Source: DATARH01 sp046724035 (lineage in GTDB: Bacteria; Pseudomonadota; Alphaproteobacteria; ATCC43930; CGMCC-115725). From it: DNA of 16,914 bases. Made by a program: the position numbers and the translations under genes. Under the pieces are notes generated by a model. That model made no database searches. It saw only the letters and a program-made list of their open reading frames with translations, and was not told the DNA's origin. This document shows positions 1-8,047 of this stretch, piece by piece (the stretch's first letter is position 1; each line of letters starts with the position of its first letter). Location of the stretch: positions 1 to 16,914 of the forward strand of contig JBKOVT010000259.1 in the NCBI GenBank assembly GCA_046724035.1. The letters run 5' to 3'.

Positions 1-926
1 TTCGAGATCGTCGCGACCTCGACCTTGGTGAATTCGAGAGCGACATAGAGCGGGTTCGACATCGATGCGGCCAGCGCATCGCCGAACTTGAACAGCACGA
101 TAAAGAGGGCGATCGCGGCGAGCTGCAGGCCGCCGGCGCGCTGATACATCTCGTAAAACGGCAACACGACGGCGCGGCCAAGCCATGCCTGGATGCGCGC
201 CAACGCGGTCGGCCCGGGCAGCGCCTCCGGCGGGCGAACGCCGCCCGGCTCGGGCGTGAGGCAAACCGTGACCATGCCGACCAGCATCAACGCCGCCATC
301 AAGGCGTAGGCGAAGGTCCAGCCGCCATAGCTCGCGGCATAAAGCGCGCCGGCTCCCGAGGCCAGCAAGCCGAAGCGATACCCCCATTGGGTTGCCGCGG
401 CGCCGGCGCCCTGCTCCTCCGGGCGCAGCAATTCAATGCGGTAGGCGTCGATGACGATGTCCTGGCTCGCGGACAGAAAGGCGACGACAACCGCCGCGAG
501 CGCCGTTGCGGCGGGATCGACGCGGGGATCGGTCATGCCGAGCGCCAGGATCGCCAATGCCAGCAGGAACTGGATCAGGAGCGCCCAGCTGCGCCGCCGC
601 CCGAGCCGAGCCGTCAGAAACGGGATCGGCATCCGGTCGATCAGCGGCGACCACAGGAATTTGAGGCTGTAGGAGGTGCGAACGAGGCCAAACAGGCCGA
701 TCGCGGTCAACGACACGCCGATCTCGGCGAGCCAATAGGACAACGTGCCAAAGGTCAGCGCCAGCGGCAGCCCGCTGGAAAACCCCATGAACAGGATTGC
801 GATGAGCCGCGGCTGCCGGTAAACCCGGAGCGCGTCGGCCCAGCCGCGCACGGACCATCGCGTCGATGCGGCGGGTTCCCGCTTTTCGGCGGTTGCGGCG
901 ACGCGGCTCTGCTCGGATATCGTCAT
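1..926 (-). CDS. ampG: AmpG-like MFS permease, 3' end cut off by window edge
   Basis: About 308 N-terminal residues of an inner-membrane major facilitator are visible; the C-terminal part lies beyond base 1. AmpG proteins import anhydro-muropeptides for cell-wall recycling. The sequence shows family hallmarks: an early segment GFSSGLPLALTFGTLSYWL (about 48-66), then IGLFGLVRTSYSLKFLWSPL (77-95) and an SASQDIVIDAYRIELL segment (152-167) with acidic residues D156 and D160. Several hydrophobic helices are spaced as in the MFS. The ATG at 926 follows a GGGAGGGGG stretch by a few bases, and an upstream ATG in another frame stops at once. It is the last visible gene of the minus-strand run, 94 bases after the cyclophilin gene. 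E. coli AmpG is about 490 residues, so roughly 60% is present. Family assignment is strong. The exact substrate (muropeptide or another sugar-peptide) is inferred. Confidence 0.85.
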   Translation of the reverse strand, partial: MTISEQSRVAATAEKREPAASTRWSVRGWADALRVYRQPRLIAILFMGFSSGLPLALTFGTLSYWLAEIGVSLTAIGLFGLVRTSYSLKFLWSPLIDRMPIPFLTARLGRRRSWALLIQFLLALAILALGMTDPRVDPAATALAAVVVAFLSASQDIVIDAYRIELLRPEEQGAGAAATQWGYRFGLLASGAGALYAASYGGWTFAYALMAALMLVGMVTVCLTPEPGGVRPPEALPGPTALARIQAWLGRAVVLPFYEMYQRAGGLQLAAIALFIVLFKFGDALAASMSNPLYVALEFTKVEVATIS

Positions 927-1006
927 TCCCAGGTCCCCCTCCCGGGTGTCATCTCGGGGGAAGAAAGCCCGGAATCGATCAACATAAGATTACCGCAAAG
1001 AAAGAT

Positions 1007-1019
1007 CGGCGAGCCGCCG
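1007..1019 (-). terminator. Weak hairpin after the cyclophilin gene
   Basis: Read on the minus strand, a CGGCG-GCT-CGCCG stem-loop starts one base after the cyclophilin stop codon and is followed by ATCTTTCTTT. The stem is only 5 bp and the T tract is interrupted, so it may terminate or merely attenuate reading into ampG. Confidence 0.35.
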
Positions 1020-1020
1020 G

Positions 1021-1578
1021 CTATTTCGCCTTCTCGGCATCGGCGGCGACCTGCATCTGCACGATCTTGTCGGGGTTCGTGACGCTGCCGTTGCGGGCCG
1101 GGTCGCCCTTCTTGATCTGGTCGATGTACTCCATGCCCGACGTCACTTTGCCCCAGATCGTGTACTGCCCGTCGAGCGAGGGCGCCGGCCCGAACATGAT
1201 AAAGAACTGGCTGTCGGCGCTGTTCGGGTCGCTGGCGCGCGCCATCGAGGTTATGCCGCGCACGTGCTTTTCATTGGAAAACTCGGCCTTTAGCTTGTGG
1301 CCGGAGCCGCCCGCGCCGGTACCGGTCGGGTCGCCCGTCTGCGCCATGAAGCCCTCAATGACGCGATGAAACGGCACGCCGTCGTAAAAGCCGCGCCGCG
1401 CCAGCGCCTTGATCTGCGCGACATGCTCCGGCGCCAGATCGGGGCGCATTTCGATGACGACGCGGCCGGCCGGCACGTCGAGGTAAAGCGTGTTTTCGAG
1501 ATCCGCTGCCATGGCCGTGCCTCCCAGTGCCAGGGCCGCGATCAGCCCGAAGAGCCCGCGCAAAAGTGCTTTCATCAT
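1021..1578 (-). CDS. Exported cyclophilin-type peptidyl-prolyl cis-trans isomerase
   Basis: A 185-residue cyclophilin that should catalyse proline cis-trans isomerisation in the periplasm. Residues 1-24 form a signal peptide (basic start, hydrophobic core, AMA cleavage site). The cyclophilin core is clear: FHRVIEGFMAQTGDP (70-84) with the catalytic Arg at 72 and Gln at 80, then SQFFIMFG (123-130) and SLDGQYTIWGKV (134-145). The Trp that binds cyclosporin in human CypA (just before LDG) is Ser here, as in many bacterial, cyclosporin-insensitive forms. The frame is open further upstream to 1641, but the ATG at 1578 has GGAG five bases ahead and gives a proper signal peptide; a second ATG at 1575 is also possible. 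It lies 52 bases downstream of the NDUFA9-like gene on the same strand and is probably co-transcribed with it. Confidence 0.93.
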   Translation of the reverse strand: MMKALLRGLFGLIAALALGGTAMAADLENTLYLDVPAGRVVIEMRPDLAPEHVAQIKALARRGFYDGVPFHRVIEGFMAQTGDPTGTGAGGSGHKLKAEFSNEKHVRGITSMARASDPNSADSQFFIMFGPAPSLDGQYTIWGKVTSGMEYIDQIKKGDPARNGSVTNPDKIVQMQVAADAEKAK

Positions 1579-1630
1579 GAGAACTCCACTCGCCCAGAAC
1601 TTATCCAAACCCGCGCTGCGGCGACAGCGG

Positions 1631-2593
1631 CTAATCCGCACGGGTCATCGGCATCCGCTGGCGCTCGTACCAGCCGCCGCGGCGGAAACGGTCGAGATAG
1701 GTCGGCAGAACGGCCTCGACCGCGGTCGGCGCGATCCCGAGAGTTGCGAGCGTCAGCGCGCCCGAGGACACGACATTATCGCGCTTCAGCATCTCGACCT
1801 GATCGGCGGTCAGCGGCGGGTTTGGTAGAATCGCCATGAGGCGCGCCTGGAGCGAGGCAATGCCGAACGGGATGTCGATCAGGAGGCGCTTCCGGCGAAG
1901 CTCCTCGAGCAGCAGCTCCATCAATGCGCGCAAGGTATAAACCTTTGGGCCGCCCAGCTCGTAGGTGCGGCCGGCACTGGCGGGATCGTCGAGGCAGCGC
2001 ACCGCGGCATCCGCGACATCGCCGACATAGACCGGCTGAAACCGGCTCAAGCCGCCGCCGATCAGCGGCAATACCGGCGAGACCATCGCGAGGCCCGCAA
2101 AGCGGTTGAAGAACTGGTCCTCCGGGCCGAACACGATCGAGGGCCGCAGGATCGTCGCGGTCGGGAAAGCGTCGCGCACGGCCTGCTCCCCGGCCGCCTT
2201 GCTGCGGGCATAGGCCGATGTGGCGCGCGGATCGGCGCCGATCGCCGAGAAATGGATAAAGCGCTCCGCTCCGGCCTCACGCGCCAGGCGGGCGAGTCGC
2301 GCCGGGGCGGTATGGTGTAGCCGGTCGAAGCGCTGGGAGCCGCTCTCGCGCAGAATCCCGACGCAGTTGATGACCGCGTCGTTGCCGGCGAGGAAGGCCG
2401 GCAGTAATCCCTCGTCTTCGATCCCGATGTTGAAGAGCCCGACCTGCCCGACATCGCCTTTCAGCTTAAGGAACTTGGCCGAGGCGGCATGGCGGCCTCC
2501 GACCGCCAGCACGTCGCCGCGTTCCGCCAGCCGCTTGACGATATAGCGCCCGATAAACCCCGGTCCGCCGAGGATCGCCACCCGGTGAGTCAT
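1631..2593 (-). CDS. NDUFA9-like NAD(P)-binding protein (atypical SDR)
   Basis: A 320-residue extended or atypical short-chain dehydrogenase related to the NDUFA9/39-kDa accessory subunit of respiratory complex I. The nucleotide-binding loop GGPGFIG is at residues 9-15, followed by VINCVGIL (74-81) and an SDR-like triad of S116, Y128 and K132 in HFSAIGAD and AYARSKAAGE. The C-terminal half has the family pattern RFQPVYVGDVADA and TYELGGP. In mitochondria this subunit binds NADPH and stabilises complex I; in alphaproteobacteria the homologue is often encoded away from the nuo operon, and its role there is inferred rather than shown. AGGAG lies five bases before the ATG at 2593, which settles the start. 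It is followed by the cyclophilin gene after 52 bases and preceded by the TRAP binding protein gene at 98 bases. Confidence 0.88.
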   Translation of the reverse strand: MTHRVAILGGPGFIGRYIVKRLAERGDVLAVGGRHAASAKFLKLKGDVGQVGLFNIGIEDEGLLPAFLAGNDAVINCVGILRESGSQRFDRLHHTAPARLARLAREAGAERFIHFSAIGADPRATSAYARSKAAGEQAVRDAFPTATILRPSIVFGPEDQFFNRFAGLAMVSPVLPLIGGGLSRFQPVYVGDVADAAVRCLDDPASAGRTYELGGPKVYTLRALMELLLEELRRKRLLIDIPFGIASLQARLMAILPNPPLTADQVEMLKRDNVVSSGALTLATLGIAPTAVEAVLPTYLDRFRRGGWYERQRMPMTRAD

Positions 2594-2604
2594 GCCCGCT
2601 CCTG

Positions 2605-2623
2605 TAAGGCGCGCCGGGCCTTA
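2605..2623 (-). promoter_or_regulatory. Inverted repeat next to the Shine-Dalgarno of the NDUFA9-like gene
   Basis: TAAGGC and GCCTTA arms (6 bp each) flank a 7-base GC loop. The structure sits one base upstream of the AGGAG at 2599-2603. It could be an mRNA hairpin affecting ribosome access or a weak end to the upstream transcript. There is no T tract after it, so a terminator role is less likely. Confidence 0.3.
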
Positions 2624-2691
2624 GCAAAACCGTGGGGCTTCGGCAACGTCGCTGCGCACAATCTCTCAGGAATGCGTACGCGGGTTGTCGC

Positions 2692-3777
2692 TTAGCTCTT
2701 TTTCACCGAGAGCATGTAATTGTCGAATTGCTGCTCCTCGACCCGGAACCATTGGTGCTCGTCGTCGAGGAATTTCTTCCAGGGATCGTAGATCGCCTTG
2801 AACTTCGGGTTTTTCGCGGCCGTCTCGTCGTAAAATTCGTAAGTCGCCTTGTAGCAGGCGTCGAGGATTTCCTTCGAGAAAGGCCGCAGCTGGGCGCCGT
2901 TCGCGACAAGGCGACGCAACGCGGCGACATTGTCGGTGTCGTATTTCCCGAGCATCCAGCTTTCCGCCTCGGCGCAGGCGGCAGCCATGACCGCCTGGTA
3001 GCTCTTCGGCAGGCTTTCCCATTGGCCTTGGTTGATATAGACCGAGAGCTGTGCCTGCCCCTCCCACCAGCCCGGGTAGTAGTAGTATTTCGCGACTTTG
3101 TAGAAACCGAGCTTCTCGTCGTCATAAGGGCCGACCCATTCGGCGGCGTCGATCGTGCCCTTTTCGAGCGCCGGATAGATGTCGCCGCCCGGGATCTGCT
3201 GCGCCACGACGCCGAGCTTCCCGAGGATCGCGCCGGCAAGCCCGGCAATGCGGAATTTGAGCCCCTGCAAGTCGGCGACGGTCTTGATCTCCTTCCGGTA
3301 CCAGCCGCCCATCTGCGCCCCGGTATTGCCGGCGGGGATATTGACGATGTTGTAGTCCTTGAAGAAGGCCCGCAGGACATCCATGCCGCCGCCCTGGGTC
3401 ATCCAGGCATTCATCTGCCGGTAGTTCATGCCGAACGGCATCGTGCAATCGAAGCTGAAGGTCGGATCCTTGCCGACGTAGTAATAACTGGCGCTATGGC
3501 CCATCTCGACCGTGTTGTTCTGAACGGCGTCGAGGACCTGAAACGCCGGCACAATCTCGCCCGCGGCAAAAACCCGGATCTGAAACTTGTTGTCGGTCGC
3601 GTCGGCGACGCGCTTCGCGAGCGTTTCGGCGCCGCCGTAGAGGGTATCCAGGCTCTTGGGAAAGCTGGAAGCGAGGCGCCATTTGACCTCGGGCTGAGAT
3701 TGGGCGATCGCGGGCGCCGCCAGGGCCGCGCCGATCAGTCCCACACCCCCTCCTGCAATCAGGCTCCGCCGCCGCAT
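2692..3777 (-). CDS. TRAP-type solute-binding protein, TakP-like (2-oxo acid binding)
   Basis: A 361-residue periplasmic binding protein of the DctP/TRAP family. The N-terminus MRRRSLIAGGGVGLIGAALA with an AIA cleavage site near residue 26 is an export signal, plausibly Tat-type because of the arginine run. The closest remembered relative is TakP of Rhodobacter sphaeroides, a sodium-dependent binder of pyruvate and other 2-oxo acids. The shared stretch is GLKFRIAGLAG (172-182, with substrate Arg 176), GGDIYPALEKGTID (197-210), EWVGPYDDEKLG (213-224, with the E-W pair that binds the metal ion in TakP) and YYYYPGWWEG (231-240). The ATG at 3777 is preceded by GGGAGG. The usual membrane partners DctQ and DctM are absent; instead an ArsB/NhaD-type permease ends 73 bases upstream on the same strand. 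The ligand class is inferred. Confidence 0.9.
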   Translation of the reverse strand: MRRRSLIAGGGVGLIGAALAAPAIAQSQPEVKWRLASSFPKSLDTLYGGAETLAKRVADATDNKFQIRVFAAGEIVPAFQVLDAVQNNTVEMGHSASYYYVGKDPTFSFDCTMPFGMNYRQMNAWMTQGGGMDVLRAFFKDYNIVNIPAGNTGAQMGGWYRKEIKTVADLQGLKFRIAGLAGAILGKLGVVAQQIPGGDIYPALEKGTIDAAEWVGPYDDEKLGFYKVAKYYYYPGWWEGQAQLSVYINQGQWESLPKSYQAVMAAACAEAESWMLGKYDTDNVAALRRLVANGAQLRPFSKEILDACYKATYEFYDETAAKNPKFKAIYDPWKKFLDDEHQWFRVEEQQFDNYMLSVKKS

Positions 3778-3850
3778 AGCGTTCCTCCCTTCGGTTCCGG
3801 CAACGCTGCCGGCCGAGTGAATGTGGCACTATGGTTACAACGGCTGCGAT

Positions 3851-5194
3851 CTAGAGATAGCGCCACCAAAGGTAAAGGGTGCTGATGCCGACGCTGATCA
3901 GCATCAAGCCGAAGGCGTGCTTCGTATAGGTCAGAAACCCGAACGGGACGCCGTTGCGCTCGGCAATCCCGGCGACGGTCAGATTGGCCGAGGCGCCGAT
4001 CAGCGTGCCGTTGCCGCCGAGGCAGGCGCCCAATGACAGGGCCCACCACAAGGGCGCCAACTGCTCGGGGCCGCCGAGATGCGGCGCCAATTCTCGGATC
4101 AGCGGGATCATCGCGGCGACAAACGGGATGTTGTCGACAATCGCCGACAGGATGGCCGATCCCCACAGGATCGCGAGCGCCGTTGCGGTCGGATCGTGTC
4201 CCGTCAGCGCGATCAGCTGCTGCGCGGCAAGGCTGAGCAGTCCGGCGGCGTCGACTCCGTGCACGATGACGAACAGCCCGAGAAAAAAGAAGATCGTGAT
4301 CCAATCGACCTCCGCAAAAGTCTCAGTCACCCTGAGCGTCTGCTTTTCCTTTTCGCGGTGATGCTCGATGTTGTGGAACAGCATCAGGAGCGCCGCGCCG
4401 AAGAGCGCGATCGTGCCGGGCTGCAGCCCGAGCGGTCCGGCCGCGACGAAAGCGGCGATGACGCCGGCGATGACAAACAGCGAGGTACGCATCAGCGGCG
4501 GGTCGGTGATCATGCCGCGCTCGTCGAGCGCCATGACGCGCGCCCGCGCCTCCGGTGTCGCGCGCATCTCCCGGCCCCAGATCAGGTGTGTCGCCAATAG
4601 CTCCGCCGCCATGACCAGGATGATGACCGGCGTCAGCGCGAAGACGAAGTCGTTGAAGCTGAGATGCGCCGCCGAGCCGATGATGATGTTGGGCGGATCG
4701 CCGATCAGCGTCGCCGTGCCGCCGATATTCGAGGCGAACACCTCGGCGAAGAGGAACGGGTAGGGCGGCGCTTCGAGGAGGCGGGTGACCGACAGTGTTA
4801 CCGGTGCGATCAGCAACACCGTCGTGACATTGTCGAGAAAGGCCGAAACGACGGCGGTCACCAGCGACAGCATCGCCAGCATCGCCCAGGGCTGGGCGCG
4901 GCCCTTTTTGGCCGACCACACGGCGACATACTCGAACATGCCGCAGCGCCGCGCGATGGCGACGAGCACCATCATGCCGGTCAAGAGAGCGATCGTGTTG
5001 AAATCGATGCCGCGGATCGCCTCGTCCTGGCTCAACACACCCGAGACGACCATCGCGCCCGCTCCAAGCATCGCGATAATGGAGCGGTTGATACGGTCGG
5101 TGACGACGAGGAGATAGGTGAGCACGAACAGGATCGTCGCCACCCACACCGTCTCGCCTCCCGGGAGCGCCGTTGCGGCGGCGATCTGTTGCAT
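3851..5194 (-). CDS. ArsB/NhaD/SLC13-type permease of the ion transporter superfamily
   Basis: A 447-residue inner-membrane carrier with about 11-12 hydrophobic segments and visible internal duplication. The first half has FLDNVTTVLLIAPV (119-132) and GGTATLIGDPPNIIIGSAA (158-176); the second half repeats this as IVDNIPFVAAMIPL (352-365) and GGNGTLIGASANLTVAG (393-409). This two-repeat layout with DN and GT-IG-(D/A)-N motifs is that of the ArsB, NhaD, P-protein (OCA2) and SLC13 families, which carry anions or exchange Na+ and H+. The substrate cannot be read from the sequence. The frame is open upstream to 5467, but that part overlaps the divergent reductase gene; the ATG at 5194 has AAAGGAG six bases ahead. 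It may share a transcript with the TRAP binding protein gene that follows, and the pairing could be functional. Confidence 0.88.
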   Translation of the reverse strand: MQQIAAATALPGGETVWVATILFVLTYLLVVTDRINRSIIAMLGAGAMVVSGVLSQDEAIRGIDFNTIALLTGMMVLVAIARRCGMFEYVAVWSAKKGRAQPWAMLAMLSLVTAVVSAFLDNVTTVLLIAPVTLSVTRLLEAPPYPFLFAEVFASNIGGTATLIGDPPNIIIGSAAHLSFNDFVFALTPVIILVMAAELLATHLIWGREMRATPEARARVMALDERGMITDPPLMRTSLFVIAGVIAAFVAAGPLGLQPGTIALFGAALLMLFHNIEHHREKEKQTLRVTETFAEVDWITIFFFLGLFVIVHGVDAAGLLSLAAQQLIALTGHDPTATALAILWGSAILSAIVDNIPFVAAMIPLIRELAPHLGGPEQLAPLWWALSLGACLGGNGTLIGASANLTVAGIAERNGVPFGFLTYTKHAFGLMLISVGISTLYLWWRYL

Positions 5195-5251
5195 CCACGC
5201 TCCTTTCTTCTGCCTATAGTGCCGCCCGGTCGAACCATAAGGGGCGCCCCG
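5195..5251. promoter_or_regulatory. Divergent intergenic region between permease and aldo/keto reductase
   Basis: These 57 bases must carry the 5' signals of both divergent genes. A TATAGT box at 5215-5220 resembles a plus-strand -10 element, but no well-spaced -35 is seen. A perfect palindrome GGGGCGCCCC (5241-5250) lies directly before the reductase ATG and overlaps its AAGGGG ribosome site (5239-5244), so folding of the leader could hide it. Confidence 0.3.
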
Positions 5252-6193
<942 letters not shown>

Positions 6194-6199
6194 GCGCGC

Positions 6200-6217
6200 G
6201 CCGGCGCTCCCGCCGGC
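6200..6217 (+). other. GC hairpin between reductase and SDR-like gene
   Basis: GCCGGC arms of 6 bp flank a GCTCCC loop in the 61-base gap. No T run follows, so it is not a convincing intrinsic terminator; it may act as an mRNA processing or stability element. Confidence 0.3.
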
Positions 6218-6254
6218 ACGCCATTCCCTCGGGCGTCACCAAAGGAGCTGGGTC

Positions 6255-7040
6255 ATGGAAGTTCGGTTGGACGGAAGAAGCGCGATTGTCACCGGCGGCA
6301 GCAAAGGGCTTGGCTTGGCGATCGCCGAGGAATATTTCGCCTCCGGCGCCGATGTCGCGATCCTGGCGCGCGACGCCGGCGCGCTCGCCGAGGCGAAGCA
6401 GAAAATCCTGGGCCGGGGCGGCAAGGGCAAGGTGCTGGCGATCAGCTGCGACGTCTCCAAGGCGGGGCCGATCGAGGCCGCCTGCAAGCAGGCCAATTCG
6501 GAATTCGGCAAGGTCGACATCTTTGTCAACAATGCCGGCCAGTCGATCCGTGGCCCGTCTGAGACGATCACCGACGAACAGTGGCAGGGGGATCTCGACC
6601 TCAAACTGTTCGCGCAGATCCGCTTCTGCCGCATTCTGATGCCGCAGATGAAAGAGCGGAAATGGGGCCGCATTATCAGCGTCCTCAATATCGGCGCCAA
6701 GGCGCCCGGCGCCGACAGCGCGCCGACCTCGGTCAGCCGCGCCGCCCAGATGGCGTTGACCAAGGCGATGTCTCAGGAGGGCGCGCCGCACAACGTTTTG
6801 TGCAACTCGCTGCATGTCGGCGTCATCGTCAGCGACCAGATCAAGCGGCGCTACGACCGTGAGCGGCCGAATGTCAGCTTCGAGGAGTATGTCGCGCAAG
6901 CCGGGCGCGCGGTACCGATGGGACGCATGGGCCGCGCCGAGGAGTTCGCCGCTGTGGCCACCTTTCTCGCCTCGGATGGCGCGTCCTATGTGACGGGGTG
7001 TGCGATCAACGTCGATGGTGGACGCTCGCCGGTCGTGTGA
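6255..7040 (+). CDS. Short-chain dehydrogenase-like protein lacking the canonical catalytic residues
   Basis: A 261-residue classical-length SDR. The Rossmann signature TGGSKGLGLA (13-22), the VDIFVNNAG segment (87-95) and the C-terminal ASDGASYVTGCAINVDGG (239-256) are intact, so NAD(P) binding is expected. The active site is not: where SDRs have YxxxK there is T158-S-V-S-R162, the position of the catalytic Ser (13 residues before Tyr) is N145, and the fourth residue, Asn, appears to be K117. The codons in this stretch read cleanly, so this is not a frameshift. The protein may be a sensor, a partner subunit or an enzyme with another mechanism. AAAGGAG seven bases before the ATG at 6255 fixes the start. 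It follows the aldo/keto reductase gene and ends before a strong hairpin, tail to tail with the lyase gene. Confidence 0.88.
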   Translation: MEVRLDGRSAIVTGGSKGLGLAIAEEYFASGADVAILARDAGALAEAKQKILGRGGKGKVLAISCDVSKAGPIEAACKQANSEFGKVDIFVNNAGQSIRGPSETITDEQWQGDLDLKLFAQIRFCRILMPQMKERKWGRIISVLNIGAKAPGADSAPTSVSRAAQMALTKAMSQEGAPHNVLCNSLHVGVIVSDQIKRRYDRERPNVSFEEYVAQAGRAVPMGRMGRAEEFAAVATFLASDGASYVTGCAINVDGGRSPVV

Positions 7041-7060
7041 CCGGACGCGCGGCTAGAAAA

Positions 7061-7087
7061 CCCCTCTCCCGCGCCGCGGGAGAGGGG
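7061..7087 (-). terminator. Strong intrinsic terminator with perfect 12-bp stem
   Basis: CCCCTCTCCCGC and its exact reverse complement flank a 3-base loop. On the minus strand it starts two bases after the lyase stop codon and is followed by TTTT, as in an intrinsic terminator. On the plus strand it lies 20 bases after the SDR stop without a T run. It separates two convergent genes and may work in both directions. Palindromes of this CCCCTCTCCC type recur between genes in many alphaproteobacteria, so it may be a repeat family member. Confidence 0.75.
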
Positions 7088-7089
7088 CA

Positions 7090-7962
7090 CTAGCCCAAAT
7101 CGATCCGCATATATTTCTCTTCCAGGGTGCGCCACGCGGCGGTGCCGACCGCGTCCTCGCGCTCCTGGAAAGTGGCGAGCTCGGTTTCGATCGCGCGCGT
7201 GTCGCCGTCGCGCTTCATCGCGGCAAGTACGCGCTGCGCTGCGCGGATTGCCGCGCGGTGGGTCTGCGACGGATAGATGCCGAGGCGGAAGCCCATCTCC
7301 TCCAGCTCCTCGGCGCCGAGCATCGGCGTCTTGCCGCCTTCGAAGACATTGACGAGGGCCGGCCCGCGTACCTCGCGCCCGACGATGCGCAATTCCTCGA
7401 CCGTCTGCGGCGCCTCGACAAAGCCGACATCGGCGCCGGCTTCGAGATAGGCGTTGACCCGGTCGATCGCCGCCGCGAGCCCCTCGATCGCGCGCGCATC
7501 CGAGCGGGCAATGATGACCATGTCGGCGTCGCGCCTCGTGTCGACCGCGGCCTTGATCTTGCCCACCATCTCGGCTCGGCTGATGACTTCCTTCCCTTCG
7601 TAATGGCCGCATTTCTTCGGGCTGACCTGATCTTCGATGTGAAAACCCGCGACACCGGTCTTCTCGTATTCGCGCACGGTGCGGATGACGTTGATGGCAT
7701 TGCCGTAGCCGGTATCGGCGTCGGCAATGACCGGGATGCCGACCGCCTCGACCGTCCGGCCGATAAACATCGCGTTCTCGGTGAGACTCAACAGGCCGAG
7801 ATCGGGATAGCCGCTGGCGCGGGAATAGCCGCCGCCGGTCAGATAGACCGCGGCGAAACCGGCTGCCTCGACCAGGCGCGCGGTCAGCGTGTCATAGGCG
7901 CCCGGCACCATCGTGTAACCGCTTTGTCCAATCAGCTGGCGCAATTGCTGGCGTGGCGTCAT
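7090..7962 (-). CDS. Isocitrate lyase/PEP mutase family C-C lyase (2-methylisocitrate lyase-like)
   Basis: A 290-residue TIM-barrel enzyme of the isocitrate lyase/phosphoenolpyruvate mutase superfamily. DADTGYGN (81-88) carries the metal-binding Asp residues, GFHIEDQ (107-113) follows, and KKCGH (116-120) is the mobile catalytic loop with a Cys. That loop marks lyases such as 2-methylisocitrate lyase and 2,3-dimethylmalate lyase rather than the phosphonate mutases. Expected chemistry is a retro-aldol split of a 2-alkyl malate or isocitrate-like acid to pyruvate or an oxo acid plus a second acid; the true substrate is unknown. No methylcitrate synthase gene is present, so it is not part of a standard prp operon here. 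AAAGGAGGG before the ATG at 7962 decides the start over an upstream in-frame codon at 8028. A strong terminator follows the stop. Confidence 0.9.
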   Translation of the reverse strand: MTPRQQLRQLIGQSGYTMVPGAYDTLTARLVEAAGFAAVYLTGGGYSRASGYPDLGLLSLTENAMFIGRTVEAVGIPVIADADTGYGNAINVIRTVREYEKTGVAGFHIEDQVSPKKCGHYEGKEVISRAEMVGKIKAAVDTRRDADMVIIARSDARAIEGLAAAIDRVNAYLEAGADVGFVEAPQTVEELRIVGREVRGPALVNVFEGGKTPMLGAEELEEMGFRLGIYPSQTHRAAIRAAQRVLAAMKRDGDTRAIETELATFQEREDAVGTAAWRTLEEKYMRIDLG

Positions 7963-8047
7963 AGCTCCCTCCTTTGGCGGGTCCGGGAAGGAATTGTTAA
8001 GCAGGATCCCGGCACAATGGCGCGGCAATTTTCACCGCGGTTGTCCC

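Noticed and set aside
2632..3885. 417-codon plus-strand frame opposite the TRAP binding protein gene
   Set aside because: It is a mirror frame of a gene with clear TakP-like motifs; high GC content leaves antisense frames open. No family motif or ribosome site supports it.
5189..5220. Sigma-70 promoter TTGCAT/TATAGT for the aldo/keto reductase
   Set aside because: The spacer is 20 bases, too long for a convincing match, and the -35 match is partial; only the -10-like box is noted.
4664..5251. Plus-strand frame running into the aldo/keto reductase from upstream
   Set aside because: The upstream part is antisense to the permease and has a Arg/Asp/His-rich, non-protein-like composition; family length and ribosome site put the reductase start at 5252.
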